Below, piece after piece: positions 38,288 to 49,974 of a stretch of 64,000 nucleotides of DNA. Source of the DNA: Bryopsis sp. KO-2023 (Eukaryota > Chlorophyta > Ulvophyceae > Bryopsidales > Bryopsidaceae); NCBI GenBank assembly GCA_030272585.1, contig BSYQ01000013.1:2728001-2792000 (forward strand). Reading direction: 5' to 3'. The notes below the pieces were generated by a model, which was given only the letters and a program-made list of their open reading frames with translations, was not told the origin of the DNA and made no database searches. Numbering within the stretch: the first letter of the stretch is position 1; each line of letters begins with the position of its first letter. The translations under genes were made by a program, and so were the position numbers.

Positions 38288-40582
38288 ATGGCGCTCGATC
38301 AACCAGAGGGAGAAAGTTATTCGTCGTGTTCATCCTCTTCCAAGCCCTTTAAAAATAAGTTTGATGGTTTCCTTGTTGCACATAATATAACAGGTCGCTA
38401 TCATCAGCATCGGGAGCCTCCCCATCATGAATGTATGGCGCTGATCAGCAGGTCGCCATGACCTCCTTTTGCCAGTTTGCCGCAGGAACGCGCCTCAACT
38501 GGTTTCGATTCTTTGGGACACTCGGTGGGAGTTTGTGGATCGACTGACAATTATGGACAGGAGTCGGCCTCCAAACACAGCTCTGCGCTCAAATGGCGGC
38601 GCCATGTACGTGAAAACCGATCGCAGTGATCTGGTATCAGCTGACATTCGGCGTTTCGGTCCATACTGCACAGTCCTGAAGATTGGTTGAGCCATCCCCC
38701 CCCCCAAAAAAAAAGAAGGAAAAATCAGGAGCAGGGGCGGGAGCGGGTTAGAGCGCACGATCGATTTGGACGATCGAAGCTGGTCAAAAATTCTTGGTTT
38801 GGTTTGCTGTGATTTCTAACAAAACCACCTGAGCGTTACGCTACTTCGCGTTACATTACCCGTAACTTGTCGTACATCACGTTGTGTGTCACGTTGCAGG
38901 TTCGAGTACAGTACTATGCAGGGTGCGACAATATTTGCCATTTTTCTGAGTGCATCAGCTTATGGTGAAGAGGTTTGTTCTTAACTTTTACTTGTCAGTT
39001 TTCACACATGAGCATCTGAACATCTGAATTGGTTTACTCAGGGTGCGATTTCCTCGATCAAACATTCTTTTTTCTGCATTCCTTTAAAGAATTATTTATG
39101 GGGGGTTTTTTAAGAATAGGATACAGGCTGTTCGTTTTTCTAGTGACTCTATTTTTCCTTGCCCTGCAGGCAAGAAGTATTGCAGAACTTCGGTTAGATG
39201 AGTATGCCCATACCTATGGGGGGGTTACAATCACGTTTCAGGAACGATGCCCGCATGAACTCAGCAGGTAACACATAACATCGCATTCAACTTTCAGATC
39301 TGTAAGTGTTTTAACATACAGATTGGTTCAACCCCCCCCAAAAAAAACCCTGGTGATCAAGCCTCTCCACATTTCATCAATTCACGAGTGTTTTTTTCAA
39401 TAAGTTTTTTCCTTCTCCATGTTAAGATCATGGAGTCATTGACTGACAGCAAAAAGCAAGGCCCCCCACTTTTTTTCTGGAAAGCAAAAATACCAAAGTA
39501 ATGGTGCTTTCCTTCTTGTGGTGTGCATTCCGAGATTGAAATCATTTCAACTTGAAAAAAGAAAAGGAGGCTGATTGCTGATGTGACATTCAGGTGGTGT
39601 TTGATCAGCCAGGTTGACTGAGCCATTTCATTGGAGATCCAAGGCTCTGCTGCTACTGGTCAGTACTGACACAGAGAAATAAAAAATAATAATAAAGTAA
39701 AGATTCAAAATTGAGCATTAAATTGGTGATTAACCCCCCCCCCCCCAAAAAAAAAAAAAAAGGTAAACAAATAGATAGGGAATTTGAAAGATCAACCACT
39801 GTTGCAATCCCAGGACCTTCAATTTTGTATTGGTCAAGAGCTGTCTGTTCACTCAAATCGAATCCTTGCCTTGATTGTCATTTGTTTTTATTATTTATGT
39901 ATGATCTTTTGAAGATCTTTGGGTTTTTTCATGAATGCTGATATTTTGGTTTTACCTATAGGACTGGTGATTCCTTGTCATTGAATTTGAGTTTCGGTTG
40001 ATTCCAGTTTGATGCAATCCATTTTTCATTTTATGATTTTTGTAGATCCAAAACTGAGCCAATTCTTGAAAAATGCCTCCATGAATGTAATTTCTTTGAA
40101 AGTCCGGCTGGAAGAGCCAGGGGAAATGATTTCCCTGTCCGATCTTCCACCAGGGCTTCAGAGGTGAGAATAAAAGTCTGTTCGCTTTTAGACTTGCGCT
40201 GTGTTTTTCTATTTTCAAGAAAAAAAAATCAGGTGGCTTTTTCAATTGTAAATAGCTGATTGATTTTATTGTTGCGCTGGATTCTTCTTTTTTTTTTTTT
40301 CTTCCATGGATTGTGAACCCATTTCGTCTTTGAAATATGAGAACAATTTAAAACTAACAACACTCTTTTTCTTGTTTTGATTTTTTTTTTTGAGATGCAA
40401 CAAAATTTGGGGTGTCATGCCAATGACTGTTTGCTTGTTTTTGAATGTGTGTGTGTGCATTTGTTTTATTGAAATGGAAAAAAAACAAAAACCTGAGCAG
40501 CCTGCGAATGGACAATGTATGGCTCAATGGTTTGCCTGAAGAATCTTTTGCAAAATTGGAATGTTTCGTTCAATCTCATTGT
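38288..40582 (+). pseudogene. LRR-XK gene, copy 3 (5' exons only)
   Basis: Exons: 38288-38451, 38486-38685, 38900-38972, 39170-39267, 39594-39658, 39763-39846, 40046-40163, about 40501-40571. It alone keeps both the start ATG and an open exon 2 (NAPQLVSILWDTRW to GPYCTVLKI), so it shows the ancestral N-terminus. Lesions: one base fewer in exon 3 (GTGCGACAAT against GTGCTGACAAT), a 48-bp in-frame loss plus CGA-to-TGA in exon 5, and a lost donor after the eighth exon. Everything downstream is replaced by island 2. The 34-nt intron between exons 1 and 2 is unusually short but required by phase. Confidence 0.7.
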
Positions 40583-41089
40583 TGGATTCAAAAAAAAAAA
40601 TGCATGGAAGGCTGTTTGTTTTGTTTTTTGGTGGTTGTTGGGGAAACCTACCCCTTTTTCTCAGCAACGTTTTCCCCAACAAAGAACAAACTACTGGACA
40701 CAGAGGATCTTTTTTATATATATATATAAATATAGAATCCTGGAAGAATGCTGTAGGTTTCATCAACAGTACCTGAACCCCATAAGCAGAGTTCTCAGCT
40801 TCATCTTTTCTGTGAAAAACCAAACAAACATGCAATGAGTAAAGAAACAAAGGAGGGGGGGTATCAAAAAGTTAAACGAACGCAACAAAAAATGTGTAAC
40901 CAAAAGATAACTGGAAGTACCTTCATTGTTTGTGTGTTTTTAGAGGGAAAAAAACGACGACAGATATTGGATGTTGTGGATCAAGACCTGTATATACATA
41001 TATATATTACATACAACACCTCACGCACTTCATCTTGCATCCATGCTTGTTTTAAAACGTTTTTCTCTGTTCTTCTTCTTCTTCTTCAG

Positions 41090-43476
41090 GAATTCACCTC
41101 TTGCCATGTGATTTACCACGACAAGTTCAATTTCAGGAAGCCAAATGATGGCTTCGACATCGCTCTGGTTCAGTTGAGCAGATCCAGCGACGAGGTTCCA
41201 TGCAAGGTCGAAGAAAAAGACATGGTGGAGCTCGAACACAACGGGAGAAGCAAGGTCGGAAGTGTAAGGACCATGGGCTGGGGGTTGAACGAGAAAGGAC
41301 AGAGCGCCAAAATACTGCAACAGCTGGACCTCGATTTGATGCGACCGCTGGCTTGTGCGAGGAAATTTGGTGTTGATTTCTCGTCCATGGCCAGAATTTT
41401 CCGGCAGAACAAGTCTATTTGTGGCCACAAGGATGGTGCTGATACGTGCCAAGGTACCCTCTGGATCCGCTGCATTTTTAAGATATATGGATATATATTG
41501 AATCGAATTTTACACACACGGTCAATCCCCTCAGTACCATATGCATTGGTGACATGCTTGATTTTGGGGGAGCATAATTTCTATGATTTCTTCTGGGAAT
41601 GCCCATGCAATTCTGGTCAACATTTTTTCTGGAGATTATCGACCTCTTAGTTCACCAGGTTTCTTCTTGAGTCAACCTAAAACACATTTCGGTGAACGAG
41701 CTGCACTCGGCCTACTTTATATAAATATGCATATTTTCTTTCTTTCTTTTTTTTGGGTGGGGTGGGGTAAAGGGGGAAAATAAGATTAAGTTTTATTAAA
41801 GTACTGGGCTTTTTTCTTCTTCTTCTTCTTGGGATTCTTTCCTGCAGGCGATTCTGGTGGGCCGTTGATCATACCAGGAAGCGACAAAGAGTGCGGCCAG
41901 GATGATGTATTGATTGGAATCACATCATTTGGGCTTGCTTGCGATGAGGGCAACCTCGGCTCCCCTGGAGTGTTCACCAGAGTGTTCGGTTTCAAGAAAT
42001 GGATCGACCAGCGTGGCATGGGGGAGTGCAAGCTGAAATCCAATTTCAATTGCCGAAACCCCTTGCCCCCGGATCTGATCGTGTCGTGCGGTCAGAAGCT
42101 GGAGAATTATTTCGTTTTCACGAAAGAGACGGTGGAGTGCGATACGGTTCGAGCCAAACCGAAAGGTCTGGAAAAATTAACCAGGGGATCAGTATTTATA
42201 GGAAAGATGCAGGAACAAGACGGGGGAAAAAATTGGGGGGAAGGGCTCCCCCCCCCCAAAAAAAAAAAGGGAAGAAAAGAAAAGAAGTTAAACAAAAACT
42301 GTTGAAAAAAGGGGACATAAATATGTATGTTTTGAGAACATTTCTGTTTTCAGCAGATAATGTAAGGGAGGAGAGGGGGGGGGCTGCAGGACATCAAATA
42401 TTCATCAAATATTCAGGAGTTTTTTTTTCCCCTTGCTTTCCACTGCAACGTAGCTTTTTTGATGGAAGGAATTCCCACGGGTGTTTTGCATGATGGACTT
42501 TTTGTTGTCTCTTCCCTTTTCCCTTTTAGCAAAGTATGACATGCGTGAAAATTTCTCGTTTATAGCATGTTTAATTTTCCGCTTTGTTTTGGTTGGTTGG
42601 ACAGAATCTGGAGGGTGCTCTCATTTTGAGGGCATAGATCTTGGAAAAGGCTCAACACCAATCGATGATAAGACACATGTTGTAGACACTCCGGAGGACT
42701 GCTGTGCTCTTTGCAAAAAGACGAATGGTACGTTTCGAAAAAAAAAACAAAAAAAAAGAGATAGAAAGAAAGAAAGAAAATAAGAAAAGAGAGAAACAAA
42801 AACAAAAAGGGAAAAAGAAGGGGGGGGGGGAGAAACTCTTGGTCATCCTTGCAGGTCTGTCGCCATGTGATTCATGTGATTCTTTTTTTTTTTTGAAGAA
42901 GAACAAGTTGAAATACAAAAAAATAGAAATTAAAAAAAAATAAAGTACGAATATCACTGTTCTATTCAAAGAATCAGACAAGGGTGGGCTCCGGTTGCCA
43001 TCTTTTAACAGAGTACACCCTGCGAAAAAATGTTTTTTTGTTTTTTTTTTTTTGGGGGGGGGAATACGTTCTTTACTTGCATGTTGGAAGTGCAAGACAC
43101 GGGCTTGTGTTGCAAGTACTACACACATAAAGAGTATATATACATTTTCTTAGTTTTTATTTATCGTTTTTTTTTGTTTTTTTTTTTTCAGACTGCAAGA
43201 CATGGACTTACATCCACGTTGCGGCAAAAAGATATCCCAAAGGATCTTGCTTGTTGAGGAAAGTTTTGGCCCCTGCAACCAAATGCTCTGCTTGTACAAG
43301 CGGCATTACGATTCGCGACAGTCCGCTGGGTAAGGGAGAGGGAAAAAGTAAAAATTTAATTTAATTAATTAATTTTGCATCAAATTTAAAGGGGGAACAA
43401 AATGCACGCATTCATGCCTGCATCTGGATTTTTTTGAATTCTGGTGTCCGTGTTGATGTATGCTATTCAAACAAAG

Positions 43477-43517
<41 letters not shown>

Positions 43518-45290
43518 ATATCTCTGTTATATAACTGCTTGTAAGGGGTAGCGGAACGCAAAAACATTGCAACCTTGAGTTGAAACAATTCTTTAAATTT
43601 TTTAAGTATTTTTCGAATCGCTGTCAACACATTAAAGAGTGCATCCCAATCACTTCGGTGCCGAAAAAACACCCTTGATTTTCAGATAGGGCAAATCTGT
43701 ACCTGCTTTTTGTATTCGACCACTATTTCAAAAATCAGCATGATGCTTTCAATGCATGCGAAAACAAACATAGACACCAACAGATGATCGTCGGTGTGGA
43801 ATGCGGATTCATCTGGAGTTGGCACGCACATGTTTCCTCTTTTTCAATGAAAGTTACATGTCAGACCTGCTGCGAAAAACGTGTGTGTGGCTATGAATTG
43901 CAAGATTACTACATCTCGGATGGATTCATGCATTTGCTTGGGGTGACTTTCGAGGGAGATCGGGAAAGGAGGAGATATAATCGAACTGCCCAAGAGTGCA
44001 GTGATCGATGCAAGCAAGACAAAAGAAGGAGAAGAAAAAACTGTATGCAATCAAAAATACGGTGCCGTAAAGCAACCAAAAAAGAACTCTTTTTTGGATA
44101 GTTTCTTCACCCTCACCAAAGAAACAACCAAAAAAAAAAAAACGCTGATGATATGAAAATAAAAAAAATGAATGGAAATTCTTGCATTTTTTTGAAATAA
44201 TTCTTGTAATTTGAATACATTCCAAGTAGTTTTTTTGCTTGATATTGATGGCTTTTCTTTTATTTTTCATATTTTTATTGCTCATCACAGAGAGAAAAGA
44301 TCTCTTGAAAAGTATGCATTGGTTTTTTCTTCAATCTGATAAGAGGTTTTCACCCCCCTACTACTTTCCCCAAAAGAAAAGAAAAAATCTGAGAATTAAA
44401 AAAAAACCCTGCAATGATGTAGCTGATCAAGTTTTTTTTTTTTTTTTAACTTTTCTTTTTCTTACGAGTACAGATTGCGAAGCGGCGACGTTCAATGTCA
44501 ATTCAAATGGAAGGGGAGGATACTGCACAATGATCAGAAGACCTTATCTGATCAAAATCTGTGACAGATGCCACACTGTTCTTCGACTGGATGCTAATGT
44601 GGATGGTGGGCCCACTTATTCCCCCAATATATATATATATATCTATATAAATACATTTATGAATGAATGTTTAGTTTACATTAGGCAAACTTGCCCGACG
44701 AAGGCTGTCCACAACGAGGTGATTTAGCCCTGCCCTTAGTAAAAATCCAGCTCAAATAAAGTCAGCTCTAGAAAACTCTCCACAGTTGCATCTAAGAATA
44801 GAGTAAACCTAGTCAAAATCCCTTGTGAAATATATATATACATATATATATTTTGTTTTGTTTTTAGCAAATCTCAAGTTGATTGATATTGTGGTTTTTT
44901 ATGTGGTTTTCGTGTATTTTTGCATTTCAATATTTTGATAGTTTCGATGTGAGTTAGTGAGGAATTTTTTTTGGTGTGTGGTTTTTTGGTGGATGCAGAG
45001 ATCGGAGCAGATATTTTTTCTCTGATCAAGAACCCCATGAAAGAACTCCCAAAAGCCGTCCAAAAAGGTTGGGGAAAAAATCACGGAAAAGAAAACCAAT
45101 AGACTTTTATTTTTTACAAAAAATGTGTCGAAAAGCATTTCGTTTTTTTCTTTCCTTCCAGCAATATTTTCCTTTCAACTGCATTACTGCTGGCGTTTTT
45201 TTTTGCATGTACCTTGACCCAGGCAGCAAATCACACAGATTTAACAATGGAAAGTTCAGTTTTCTGAAGGGATTTTTTGAAACTATTTAA
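41090..45290 (+). CDS. Trypsin-like serine protease with PAN/apple-like modules, 5' part missing
   Basis: Eight exons in perfect phase (1,569 nt): 41090-41453, 41848-42165, 42605-42727, 43192-43329, 43686-44042, 44474-44605, 44999-45067, 45223-45290. Exon 1 holds the catalytic Asp (FDIALVQL); exon 2 holds the catalytic Ser (GDSGGP) with DTCQ before it, placing Asp at the S1 base, so cleavage after Arg/Lys is expected. The exon with the catalytic His (AAHC) and any signal peptide is not upstream; instead the truncated LRR-XK copy 3 lies there. Cys-rich modules follow: TPEDCCALCKKTN with WTYIHVAAKRYPKGSCLL, then FNACENK, TAQECSDRC and YCTMIRRP. These resemble PAN/apple folds that bind proteins or glycans. 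Confidence 0.7.
43481..43513. repeat. (TA)n microsatellite in a protease/PAN intron
   Basis: About 33 bp of uninterrupted TA repeat within the intron between exons 4 and 5. A similar tract lies at 47,316-47,348 in the PAN fragment. Confidence 0.9.
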
Positions 45291-45311
45291 TTCTTTTTAT
45301 TCTTTTTGCCC

Positions 45312-45342
45312 GGGGGGGGGGGGGGGGGGGTATATATATATA
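45312..45342. repeat. G19 tract followed by (TA)n
   Basis: Nineteen consecutive G (45312-45330) run into a TATATATATATA tract, about 20 bp after the protease/PAN stop codon. Could form a quadruplex or be a sequencing-unstable site. Confidence 0.8.
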
Positions 45343-45868
45343 TCGGTTTTCAACCAGAATCACTTTTTTTTTCCCTTCCCATTTTTTGGGGGGGAGGGCA
45401 TTGGGGGCTGTGAGCTTTGCCGAGAAACGAAAGGTGGGCAGCTGGGGGGGGGAGGGGAAATATAATAAATGTACGATTGACAAATATGCATAATCCTGGT
45501 TCCAACGAAAACAAATAGCGTTGGGATGGAACGTGCCGAACGCTCTTATGGAGTTCCGAGAAACTTTCTGAAAATATGGGAATTTGACTGTTTCATTGGG
45601 GGGGGGGGGGGAAAGCACCTATCGCACAGGAAGAATTAGCCAGAAGTGTGATGAAATCATTTCGAGTCGGCATCAATTATTTATCTATTTAATTAATTTA
45701 AATAAATTAGTTTAATTCTATTTTTTAATTAAGATTGGATAAGACCAGTGTAGGCCATTCGTTCCCCAAATGTTTTGAAGGGTTTTATTTTATTTTTTTT
45801 ATTTTTTTTGGGGGGGGGGGGAGGGGAGGAATTGCCGTTTCAAGTTTATTATTTCTGTTGCTTTTCAG

Positions 45869-47307
45869 AATGCGTGTCCTGGACTCTCTTGACTACGAAA
45901 ACTTTTCACTACGAGCAGTTCCGTAGAATATTTTGGAGGGAAAAAGGAAGATGCTACTTGAGAAACAAAGTTCTGAAGGGAGTTCCATGTGCCGTGTGTA
46001 TCAGCGGAGTGGTTGCAGGTAAATCTGCATTTTCATTTTTTTAAAACAAAAAGAATTAAAATGCAGATTAAGTTAACACCCTCTTACCCCCCCCCCCCCC
46101 AAAAAAAAAAAAAAAGAAGAAGAAAAAAAATCCAGATTCGCCCTTTTTCTTTCTATATATACAAAAAAAAAATTAAAAAATACATACGATCTCTGTATCT
46201 CAATGGAGTGTATTTTCAGTGGTTTTTTTTTTTCGATTTATCCTCTTTTTGGGGGGGATCTCTGTTTCACGTGGGGGTGTTTCTTTTTCCTGTGCTTTCT
46301 GTTTTTTTTTCCTTTTTCAGATGTTTTACATAGATGCTGGAGGCTCCATGGAATCTGCCCATTGATTTTCCCATTTTTTTTCCCGTCCAGAAACCTTGCA
46401 ACTAAACATAGGGTTAAGATTCTGTTTTCTAGTGCTTTTTTTCTTTTTTTTTTCTTCGGATTTACTCATCCCCTGTTCGTGTGTTATCAGAATCTGGGAC
46501 TTCGTGTTTTGATGACCCTTCCTGTCGCTTATTGGAGGGATCTGATCTGGCTGGATATGACTTCGAAACCATACGGGTGACTAACAGCCCAATGGAATGC
46601 TGCAAGAAGTGCAAGAAAGCGAAAGGTGTGGAAACATATTAAAAGAAAATGGGCGGGTTTTTTCTGTGTTTATTCAATAGTTGCTTGTGTTTTTTTTTTT
46701 AAGATTAGATTTGGAAGTTAAAACGACTTTTTTTTCGATAATGCGAACAACGATTGTATGGAATCTTAAGAAATTGAAGACATGGGTTGCCTGTTTAATT
46801 GTGGTGGTGGATGGATTTGCTTCTTTTCTTATACTCCGAAGCATTAATAATTTGTTGCAATTCATATCTTCATTTTTCGAATGGTACTTATTAGTCTTTT
46901 TGTCTGTGTGTGTGTGTGTGCATTTTTATTTAATCCCAAACAGAGTGCAAAGCATGGACACGGAACAAAGTGAGCGGACAATGCTGGCTGAAGAAGAAGG
47001 GTGCACCGGTGCCAAGAATATGTGCTGCTTGTGACAGCGGAGTCATGATTAAGAAAGGTGCTCCCTTATTTTTTTTTTTCAAAATTAGGATTTTTTTTTA
47101 AATCATTATTATTACTTTTTTTTGTGCAATATTTTTTTTTAATTGTTTTATTTCTGCTTGATGCTGCTTCTACTTTCCGAAAACAAGAAAATATATTTCC
47201 TGAAAAATGTATATGTATAAGAATTGAAATAGATTGAACATGGATATCTAGTCATTTTATGTTTGAAAATGTTTAAAAATGAAAAGGCAAAAACATGCAG
47301 ACTTCGG

Positions 47308-47349
<42 letters not shown>

Positions 47350-47660
47350 TGTTGGAATTTACGACCCCTCGACCTTCTTTTCTTTCTATTTCTTTTATGA
47401 TTTTTTGGTCGAGTGATATTTTCTTCCTTTTGTTATATTTTTCTTGCACTTACAGTGACACGAGAAGAAATTTTACCGCTCCACCCTATCGTCACCAAGA
47501 CAGACTGAATGCTTTTTGTATGGGTGTTTTTTGTTTCCTTTTTTTTGCAGCAATTTCTAGACCAACATCTAAACATGCTGTTTTTGAAAATTTACAACAA
47601 GCTCAGAAAAAAAAACCTGGCCTGAAAAAGAAATGCTCTTTTTTCAAACATGATACTTGA
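45869..47660 (+). pseudogene. PAN/apple module fragment, probable truncated duplicate of the protease/PAN gene
   Basis: Four exons in phase: 45869-46018 (ECVSWTLLTTK, second half of a PAN-like module), 46491-46625 (first half: NSPMECCKKCKKAK), 46944-47057 (ECKAWTRNKVSGQCWLKKKG) and 47551-47660 (Lys-rich tail, KKCSFFKHDT, TGA). The first exon needs a preceding half module and a start, but none lies between 45,290 and 45,869. The half-module exon pairs and their phases match those of the gene upstream. It may be a broken tandem copy, or alternative 3' exons of the same gene. Confidence 0.5.
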
Positions 47661-48844
47661 CACGTTGGAATTTTTTATTTTTTATGGAATTTTTTATTTT
47701 TTATTCTTCTTATTATTCTGAACTGAATATGACAATTTGGACTGGTCTTGTTGATTGTGAAAGTTTTTTTTCCTGGCCAGGTTGAAAAGCAACCAGTAGA
47801 ACTAACTTCTCGGAAAGAATAAAGATAAAATTGTCGATTTTTTCTTTAATCTTTTCAAGTACCACATTCATATCGGGGCCGACCTTGCAATTTGTTTTTG
47901 TTGTCAAATGCTGAGACTGTGTGGAACTGCTGGGTGGGGGATTCCTTTTTTTCCCCCTTTATTCTTCTTTTTCTCAAGTGACATTTGTCGACTTTATGGT
48001 GTCAAAACTTGTCGATTTGTGTAAAAGATTTTTTTTTTCACAACTTGATGTTTTTGACAAAAAATGTGTTTATTGTCTTTGCTTCAATTTTTGTTTCTGA
48101 ATTTCTCTTGATTTTGCAATGATTTCCCCCAATTGTGCTCAGTGGCGGCGTGTACATACTGGCTGCTCAACGATTAATCTAACCAATTGATATCGTTGAT
48201 ATAGAGTCCCAACTCCTACTGAAGCCCTCCCTGTTTTTCTTTTGAACCCACATGAAAATAATTAAATGTAACCCAGTTCTTGCATGCAATCTACTTTCAT
48301 AAATCCAATGATTATGATTAGTGTTCCTTGCCATTTCTTTTTTATTCAAAAATTGTCAAGTCCAAATATTTCTCTTTTGTATCTATCAAATCCATCCAAA
48401 GCTTCTTTGTCTGCGGACATATTTTTTCTTCAGAAAAAATCACCAGAAAAGGAAACTATATCTGCACCCCAATATACCCCCCCCCTCCTACCCACCATCG
48501 GACAATGTGCAAAATCGTATGCTGCTGTGCATTTGTATGTCGAAGATCTCTTCCCTCTCCCACTTTCGATGCGGCAAGGCTGACTTGAATTTCATTCCAC
48601 CCCCCTTTCCCTTGACCCGGCCCCAGATTATCCACCATGGTGAACGTACGGAAAATGAAGGTTTCGAAACAGGCCCTTCAGTGGTTGCTTGTTGTGAATG
48701 GGCTTTCACTCAAAACAGACGGTGGTGTTGATGCCTCCTTTATGTTTTAATCATGAGTCAGCACGGAATCGAACCATGGGTGCTGCCAGGACAAGCACTG
48801 ACAACTGACAGATCTTGATGTGCAGCACACGGAAAAAAAAAGGC

Positions 48845-48886
48845 TGTTGAGATAAAGAGGTGGGCCCCCACCTCTTTATCTCAACA
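48845..48886. repeat. Perfect 20-bp palindrome with 2-nt spacer
   Basis: Arms 48845-48864 (TGTTGAGATAAAGAGGTGGG) and 48867-48886 are exact reverse complements separated by CC. It could extrude as a cruciform or act as a terminator-like or hairpin RNA element. Confidence 0.9.
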
Positions 48887-49748
48887 ATGCATTTTGGACT
48901 CTTTCTGGGCTTGTCGAAAAAAGAATGGAATAACACATCTCAGCTCCCAGAAAAGATGCTTATTTTAAATTGTGAACGTGTAACTTTTGCCAGCAGTCTT
49001 TCGATTGTCAGAGAGTTCCCCTCACCTTTTGAAATCAAATTACAGCAGCTCCGAAACGTTGAAAAACTTGCTTCGATTTGAGTTAAGAAAGTCAGTGCGA
49101 ACAGAGGGTCTAGGTCATCACAGCAATGGCAGCAACTGTTGGTGGAATCTATTAATTCTGGTTTCTGTCAGGAGATGTCCAGACAATCGATGATTTCCAC
49201 GGGGAAGCCTGCTCAAATTCAATCGAAGAGCCTTAGACCGAAACATTCCTTAGTGCTTTTTGAAAAAAAACCCTTTTGCATTCTGCAGACGGTCATTGAA
49301 ATGGATTTTGAGATGAAAAAAAAGAACAAACACCCTGATGGCAGTTGCCCTTGAAATACTTTGCAAAACTCCCTGTGGATGTCACCTTTCATGGTCCCGA
49401 ATGAACGCTCCAGTACAACTACAAAAATGCTCAACTGTCTCTTCGCCGAGAATCCACAGATGCAGGGATATCACCCCCACCTCAGCCCTTCGAACAGCAG
49501 GCTAGCCTGTTCCTGAGGATCGCAGCCAATCTCCCTTCAGCCCCCAAGCAAGACTGTCTGGGATTTGATTCAGGGTATGAAAACGAGCGAGAAGGGGTCT
49601 TATTTTTCTGCTAAAAAAATGTCTGGTGCTTTTTCTCTACACACACACACACACACACACACACCAGCAAGGATGCCTCGAAGGCGAGAGACTCCTGCAC
49701 GTTGTCTTGTCAACATACATATCTATATTATGATAGAATAGAACACAA

Positions 49749-49974
49749 GGATTTGAGCTCGGGTCGGTTATGCCCAAGTCGAAAGCACTAAATCAATAAC
49801 GGACCACACCACATGGACGCTCAAATGGGGGCCGTTATTATTGAGTACCTAGTTTTAGTAATGAAAAAAAAAGGGTACTTGATACCAACGGCCCCCATTT
49901 GAGCGTCCCTGTGGTGGGGTCCGCTATTGATTTAGTGCTCTCGACTTGGGCCTAGCCAACCCGAGTTCGATTCC
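49749..49974. repeat. Long inverted repeat made of tRNA-like (SINE-like) heads
   Basis: Arms of about 100 bp (49,749-49,849 and 49,874-49,974) pair at roughly 85-90% around a 24-nt A-rich spacer. Each arm, read toward its outer end, contains a TTTAGTGC..CGACTTGGGC stretch and then a B-box-like sequence (GTTCGATTC at 49,965-49,973; degenerate in the left arm). This resembles the tRNA-derived head of a SINE inserted twice head to head. It does not fold as a functional tRNA because the T-stem is mismatched. Confidence 0.6.

Noticed and set aside
38916-38972. Alternative start MQGATIFAIFLSASAYGEE as a cleavable signal peptide of copy 3
   Set aside because: Attractive, but it exists only in copy 3, where one base is missing; in the other copies the splice phase from exon 2 gives the same hydrophobic segment as an internal TM. 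Kept only as an alternative.
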